Shown here piece by piece: positions 32,968 through 36,825 of a DNA stretch of 36,825 nucleotides (positions are counted from its first letter, which is position 1; every line of letters begins with the position of its first letter). The stretch lies in assembly GCF_000158035.1 (NCBI RefSeq), contig NZ_EQ973490.1, forward strand, positions 70,112-106,936, in the 5' to 3' direction. A program made the position numbers and the translations under genes. The notes under the pieces are model-generated. The model worked only from the letters and a program-made list of their open reading frames with translations, ran no database searches and was not told the origin of the DNA. Source of the stretch: Bacteroides cellulosilyticus DSM 14838 (GTDB lineage Bacteria > Bacteroidota > Bacteroidia > Bacteroidales > Bacteroidaceae).

Positions 32968-35610
32968 ATGCACTATCGTATTTTCTCTATACTCACAGCG
33001 TTTATCTGCCTCTTCGGTTGTGTACTGACAAGTGCGGCTCAAGATGCCAATGGCACCGATAATGATGCAGCAAAACCGGTTATTCTCTATTCGGGAACAC
33101 CCAAGAAGTATGAAATTGCAGAAATTAAAGTAGAAGGAGTTAAGAACTATGAGGACTATGTACTGATCGGACTATCCGGTTTGTCTGTAGGACAAACGAT
33201 TACCATACCAGGTGACGAAGTCACTCAGGCTTGTAAGCGTTACTGGAAGCATGGTCTGTTCTCCAATGTTCAAATCACCGCAGATAAGATAGAAGGCGAT
33301 AAGGTCTGGCTTACGATTCATCTGACTCAGCGTCCGCGTGTATCCGATATCCGCTATCACGGCGTGAAGAAGTCAGAGCGCGAGGATATAGAAAGCCGGA
33401 TCGGTATGATTAAGGGCGGACAGGTGACCCCGAATGTCATTGACCGCGCCAAAACTTTGATTAAGCGCTACTTTGATGATAAAGGCTTTAAGAATGCAGA
33501 AGTTATCATCTCGCAGAAAGACGATGTATCCAACGATAACCAGGTGATCGTGGATATCGACATCGACAAAAAGGAGAAGGTAAAAGTACACGAAATCACC
33601 ATCGTTGGCAATGAAGCGATTGCAACTAAGAAGTTGAAACGCATCATGAAGAAGACCAACGAAAAGAATAAATTGCTCAATCTGTTCCGTACCAAGAAGT
33701 TCGTAGAAGAAAACTTCGAGGCAGACAAGCAGTTAATCATCGATAAGTACAACGAATTAGGCTATCGCGATGCTATGATCGTAGAAGATAGCATCAAACC
33801 GTACGATGACCGTACCGTAGACATCTTCATGAAGATTGATGAAGGAGAAAAATATTATCTGCGTAATGTAACGTGGGTAGGTAACACCTTGTATCCTTCC
33901 GAACAGTTGAACTTTATGCTTCGCATGAAGAAAGGTGATGTATACAACCAGAAATTACTGGAAGAACGTACCATGTCAGACGAAGATGCTATCGGTAACC
34001 TCTACTATAACAACGGCTATTTGTTCTACAGCCTCGAACCCGTAGAAGTAAATATCGTAGGAGACTCCATCGACCTGGAAATGCGTATTTACGAAGGCCG
34101 TCAGGCTACCATTAATAAGATCAGCATCAATGGTAACGACCGTTTGTACGAAAACGTAGTACGCCGTGAACTCCGTACCCGTCCGGGTGACCTGTTCAGC
34201 CGTGAAGACCTGATGCGTTCTATGCGTGAAATCCAGCAGATGGGACACTTTGACCCGGAACAAATCAAACCGGATATTCAACCAAGACCGGAAGACGGAA
34301 CTGTAGATATAGGTTACGATCTGGTATCCAAAGCTAACGACCAGGTGGAATTCTCTGCCGGTTGGGGACAAACCGGTATCATCGGTAAGTTGAGTTTGAA
34401 GTTCACTAACTTCTCGCTGGCCAACTTGTTGCATCCGGGTGAAAACTACCGTGGTATCCTGCCGCAGGGTGATGGCCAGACCTTGACCGTCAGCGGACAG
34501 ACTAATGCCAAGTATTACCAATCCTATAGCATTTCATTCTATGACCCATGGTTCGGTGGTAAACGTCCGAACGCATTCTCTCTGTCGGCCTTCTATTCCG
34601 TACAGACAGATATCAGTAGCCGCTACTACAACTCGGCATATATGAATAGCTACTACAACAGTATGTATAGTGGTATGTATGGTTATGGTATGTATAACTA
34701 CGGTAACTACAACAGCTATGAGAACTATTACGACCCCGACAAGTCTATCAAGATGTTCGGTGTAGCAGCTATGTTCGGTAAACGTTTGAAATGGCCGGAT
34801 GACTACTTCCAGTTTACTGCTGAGTTATCTTACCAACGCTATATCCTGAGCGACTGGCAGTACTTCCCCGTTACAAACGGTAAGTGTAACAACCTTAGTA
34901 TCAACCTGACATTGTCTCGTAGTTCTATTGACAATCCGATCTATCCCCGTTCCGGTTCAGAGTTCTCATTGTCAGTACAGTTAACCCCGCCGTACTCACT
35001 GTTTGATGGAACTGACTACAGCAAGTACAGTACTACCAGCCAGGACGACATGAACAAGATGCATAAATGGATTGAATATCACAAATGGAAATTCAAATCC
35101 AAGGTGTACATCCCGTTGATGGACCCGGTAGCAGTTAAACGTACTCCGGTATTGATGGGCCGTGTTGAATTCGGTTTGCTGGGACACTACAACAAGTATA
35201 AGAAGTCTCCGTTCGAAACATTCGATGTAGGTGGTGACGGTATGACCGGTTACTCCAGCTACGCAACGGAAAGTATTGCCCTTCGTGGTTATGAAAACAG
35301 TTCATTGACTCCTTACGGTTACGAAGGTTATGCTTATACCCGTCTCGGACTTGAGTTAAGATATCCGCTGATGCTGGAAACAAGTACCAGTATTTATGCG
35401 TTAGGTTTTGTAGAAGCCGGTAATGCATGGCATGATGTGAAGAATTTCAATCCATTCGAATTGAAACGTTCCGCAGGTGTCGGTGTTCGTATCTTCCTGC
35501 CGATGATCGGTATGATGGGTATTGACTGGGCTTATGGTTTCGATAAAATACGTGGTTCCTCAGATTACGGTGGCAGTCAATTCCACTTTATCTTAGGACA
35601 AGAATTCTAA
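32968..35610 (+). CDS. bamA: outer-membrane protein assembly factor BamA
   Basis: An 880-residue Omp85 protein that folds barrels into the outer membrane. A signal peptide (about 1-24, ending TSAAQ) is followed by five POTRA-type modules (about 45-430; e.g. YEIAEIKVEGVKNYEDYV, RVSDIRYHGVKKSEREDI, VKVHEITIVGNEAIATKKL, YYLRNVTWVGNTLYP, ATINKISINGNDRLYENVVRREL). The 16-stranded barrel has SAGWGQTGIIGKLSL, DNPIYPRSGSEFSLSVQL and a final FHFILGQEF. An extracellular-loop insertion at residues 552-590 is extremely rich in Tyr, Asn, Ser, Gly and Met. The conserved loop-6 motif is probably in SIALRGYENSSLTPYG (R-G-Y). It is followed after 23 bp by the first skp gene, a conserved order. Confidence 0.96.
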   Translation: MHYRIFSILTAFICLFGCVLTSAAQDANGTDNDAAKPVILYSGTPKKYEIAEIKVEGVKNYEDYVLIGLSGLSVGQTITIPGDEVTQACKRYWKHGLFSNVQITADKIEGDKVWLTIHLTQRPRVSDIRYHGVKKSEREDIESRIGMIKGGQVTPNVIDRAKTLIKRYFDDKGFKNAEVIISQKDDVSNDNQVIVDIDIDKKEKVKVHEITIVGNEAIATKKLKRIMKKTNEKNKLLNLFRTKKFVEENFEADKQLIIDKYNELGYRDAMIVEDSIKPYDDRTVDIFMKIDEGEKYYLRNVTWVGNTLYPSEQLNFMLRMKKGDVYNQKLLEERTMSDEDAIGNLYYNNGYLFYSLEPVEVNIVGDSIDLEMRIYEGRQATINKISINGNDRLYENVVRRELRTRPGDLFSREDLMRSMREIQQMGHFDPEQIKPDIQPRPEDGTVDIGYDLVSKANDQVEFSAGWGQTGIIGKLSLKFTNFSLANLLHPGENYRGILPQGDGQTLTVSGQTNAKYYQSYSISFYDPWFGGKRPNAFSLSAFYSVQTDISSRYYNSAYMNSYYNSMYSGMYGYGMYNYGNYNSYENYYDPDKSIKMFGVAAMFGKRLKWPDDYFQFTAELSYQRYILSDWQYFPVTNGKCNNLSINLTLSRSSIDNPIYPRSGSEFSLSVQLTPPYSLFDGTDYSKYSTTSQDDMNKMHKWIEYHKWKFKSKVYIPLMDPVAVKRTPVLMGRVEFGLLGHYNKYKKSPFETFDVGGDGMTGYSSYATESIALRGYENSSLTPYGYEGYAYTRLGLELRYPLMLETSTSIYALGFVEAGNAWHDVKNFNPFELKRSAGVGVRIFLPMIGMMGIDWAYGFDKIRGSSDYGGSQFHFILGQEF

Positions 35611-35633
35611 TTGTATCACAAAAACCAAACGTT

Positions 35634-36149
35634 ATGAGAAAGTCTGTTTTATTAATGATCTTGCTGTTTGCCGTAGGTATGACAGCCAGCGCACAAAAGT
35701 TTGCCTTGATCGATATGGAGTATATCCTGAAGAACATTCCGGCTTACGAACGTGCTAACGAACAGTTGAACCAGGTTTCCAAGAAATGGCAGAGTGAAGT
35801 AGAGAAAGTTGCCGAGGAAGCCAAAACCTTATACAAGAACTATCAATCGGAAGCCGTCTTTCTTTCAGAAGAACAAAAGGGAAAGAAAGAGGAAGCGATT
35901 GTCGCTAAGGAGAAAGAAGCCGCTGAACTGCGCCGCACTTATTTTGGTCCTGAAGGAGAATTATTCAAGAAACGTGAAAGTCTGATGCAACCTATTCAGG
36001 ATGAAATTTATAATGCGGTTAAAGAAATATCGGAGCAGAAAGGATATTCGGTAGTTGTAGACCGTGCATCCGCAACAAGCATTATTTTTGCTTCTCCGCG
36101 TATTGATATCAGCAATGAAGTGCTTGCTAAGTTAGGATATTCAAATTAA
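35634..36149 (+). CDS. OmpH/Skp-family periplasmic chaperone, copy 1
   Basis: A 171-residue exported protein. The signal MRKSVLLMILLFAVGMTASAQ is followed by KFALIDMEYILKNIPAYERANEQL, the start of the Skp body domain. Long charged helices (about 45-115, a coiled-coil tentacle) follow, and the C-terminal strand SVVVDRASATSIIFASPRIDISNEVLAKLG closes the domain. Skp trimers hold unfolded outer-membrane proteins in the periplasm and pass them to BamA. It is co-transcribed with bamA by spacing. Confidence 0.9.
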   Translation: MRKSVLLMILLFAVGMTASAQKFALIDMEYILKNIPAYERANEQLNQVSKKWQSEVEKVAEEAKTLYKNYQSEAVFLSEEQKGKKEEAIVAKEKEAAELRRTYFGPEGELFKKRESLMQPIQDEIYNAVKEISEQKGYSVVVDRASATSIIFASPRIDISNEVLAKLGYSN

Positions 36150-36209
36150 TTTCATACATTTGCTTCGCGAATATAGCCGCACTTCAGCATTAAAAATAAG
36201 CAAGCTTAT

Positions 36210-36240
36210 TTTGTTTTGCGTTCAGTTTGCACTATATTTG
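36210..36240 (+). promoter_or_regulatory. promoter of the second skp gene
   Basis: TTTG (36210-36213) and TATATTTG (36233-36240) are 19 bp apart, an exact match to the Bacteroides consensus TTTG-N19-TAnnTTTG. It lies 43 bp before the start at 36283, so copy 2 has its own strong promoter in addition to any read-through from bamA. Confidence 0.85.
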
Positions 36241-36282
36241 CATTTATTCAACGACTAATTATTAAAATAAACAATAAACATT

Positions 36283-36786
36283 ATGCTTAAAAAAATCGCA
36301 CTACTCGTGGTACTGTTCGCTCTTCCTTTGGGAGCGATGGCACAAAAATTTGCTCACATGAACTCTCAGGAGGTTATTGTTGTTATGCCGGAATATACTA
36401 AGGCACAAGCTGATCTGGAAGCTATGTCAAAGAAGTATTCTCAAGAAATGGAACGCACTCAATCAGAATTCAACAAGAAAGTGCAAGAATTCCAACAGCA
36501 AGCTGACTCTCTGCCGAGAAATATAGCAGAAAGACGCCAGAAAGAATTGCAAGAGATGGCTCAAAGACAAGAAGAATTCCAACAGGAAGCATATCAAAGC
36601 ATGCAGAAAGCACAGCAAGATGCATTGGCTCCCATCTATAAAAAATTGGATGACGCCATCCAGGCTGTAGGCAAAGCAGAAGGTGCAATCTATATCTTTG
36701 ATTTAGCTCGCACACCAATACCTTATGTAGGTGCAGAGAGTGTAGATGTTACTTCTAAAGTTAAAACCCAACTGGGAATTAAGTAA
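36283..36786 (+). CDS. OmpH/Skp-family periplasmic chaperone, copy 2
   Basis: A 167-residue exported protein. Signal MLKKIALLVVLFALPLGAMAQ, then KFAHMNSQEVIVVMPEYTKAQADLEAM. A Gln/Glu-rich coiled coil (FNKKVQEFQQQADSLP, then MAQRQEEFQQEAYQSMQKAQQDAL) and the closing AEGAIYIFDLARTPIPYVG segment follow. It is the same fold as copy 1 but clearly diverged and more Gln-rich, so this is an old tandem duplication. It has its own consensus promoter. The next gene is cut off by the window end; 36787-36825 shows nothing recognisable. Confidence 0.9.
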   Translation: MLKKIALLVVLFALPLGAMAQKFAHMNSQEVIVVMPEYTKAQADLEAMSKKYSQEMERTQSEFNKKVQEFQQQADSLPRNIAERRQKELQEMAQRQEEFQQEAYQSMQKAQQDALAPIYKKLDDAIQAVGKAEGAIYIFDLARTPIPYVGAESVDVTSKVKTQLGIK

Positions 36787-36825
36787 AGACATATCTTATT
36801 TAAAGATAGAAAAAGGCGTGGACTG

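Overview
The window looks like a chromosomal segment of a gut Bacteroides or close relative (order Bacteroidales). The evidence is a SusC/SusD pair, a hybrid two-component regulator with a periplasmic propeller, Bacteroides-type promoter boxes (TAnnTTTG, in two cases with an upstream TTTG 19-20 bp away), lipoproteins with acidic residues after the lipid cysteine, and Bacteroidales-only families such as DUF6089. The species cannot be told from sequence reading alone.

Layout. (1) 34-2628, plus strand: an XRE-cupin regulator, an AMP-forming acyl-CoA ligase and a small DUF2007-like protein, closed by a strong terminator. (2) 2629-3454: a gene-free stretch with a 22-bp phased array containing a 62-bp near-palindrome, a 16-bp inverted repeat and a susC promoter box. 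(3) 3455-20520, plus strand: a complete polysaccharide utilization locus (PUL). It holds SusC, SusD, a Big2 plus F5/8-type-C surface lipoprotein, a hybrid two-component system (HTCS), and the enzymes GH29 alpha-L-fucosidase, GH105 unsaturated uronyl hydrolase, GH2 beta-galactosidase-like and GH109 NAD-dependent alpha-N-acetylgalactosaminidase-like. (4) 20593-23478, minus strand: a small lipoprotein, an outer-membrane barrel protein and a GH20 beta-hexosaminidase. (5) 23479-24414: a second 22-bp phased array and a tRNA-Gly/tRNA-Leu unit. (6) 24415-28785, minus strand: housekeeping genes (Rieske-like lipoprotein, argH, SRPBCC protein, pyrE, recX, prmC). (7) 28902-36786, plus strand: ribD, a DUF6242 lipoprotein, then an envelope-biogenesis cluster of DUF6089 protein, uppS, bamA and two skp/ompH genes.

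How the genes work together. The PUL enzymes fit stepwise removal of fucose, alpha-GalNAc, beta-galactose and an unsaturated uronic acid from a complex glycan, with import by SusCD and sensing by the HTCS. The neighbouring GH20 could add beta-HexNAc removal. A host mucin or blood-group-like glycan is possible, but the GH105 gene points to a uronic-acid-containing substrate as well.

The most interesting structural point is that the PUL is bracketed by two direct repeats of about 85 bp (2631-2718 and 20529-20610). Each contains a terminator and the 3-prime end of the same lipoprotein gene: intact on the right, a 10-codon relic on the left. This suggests that a roughly 17.9-kb island was inserted between the DUF2007 gene and a convergent lipoprotein gene.
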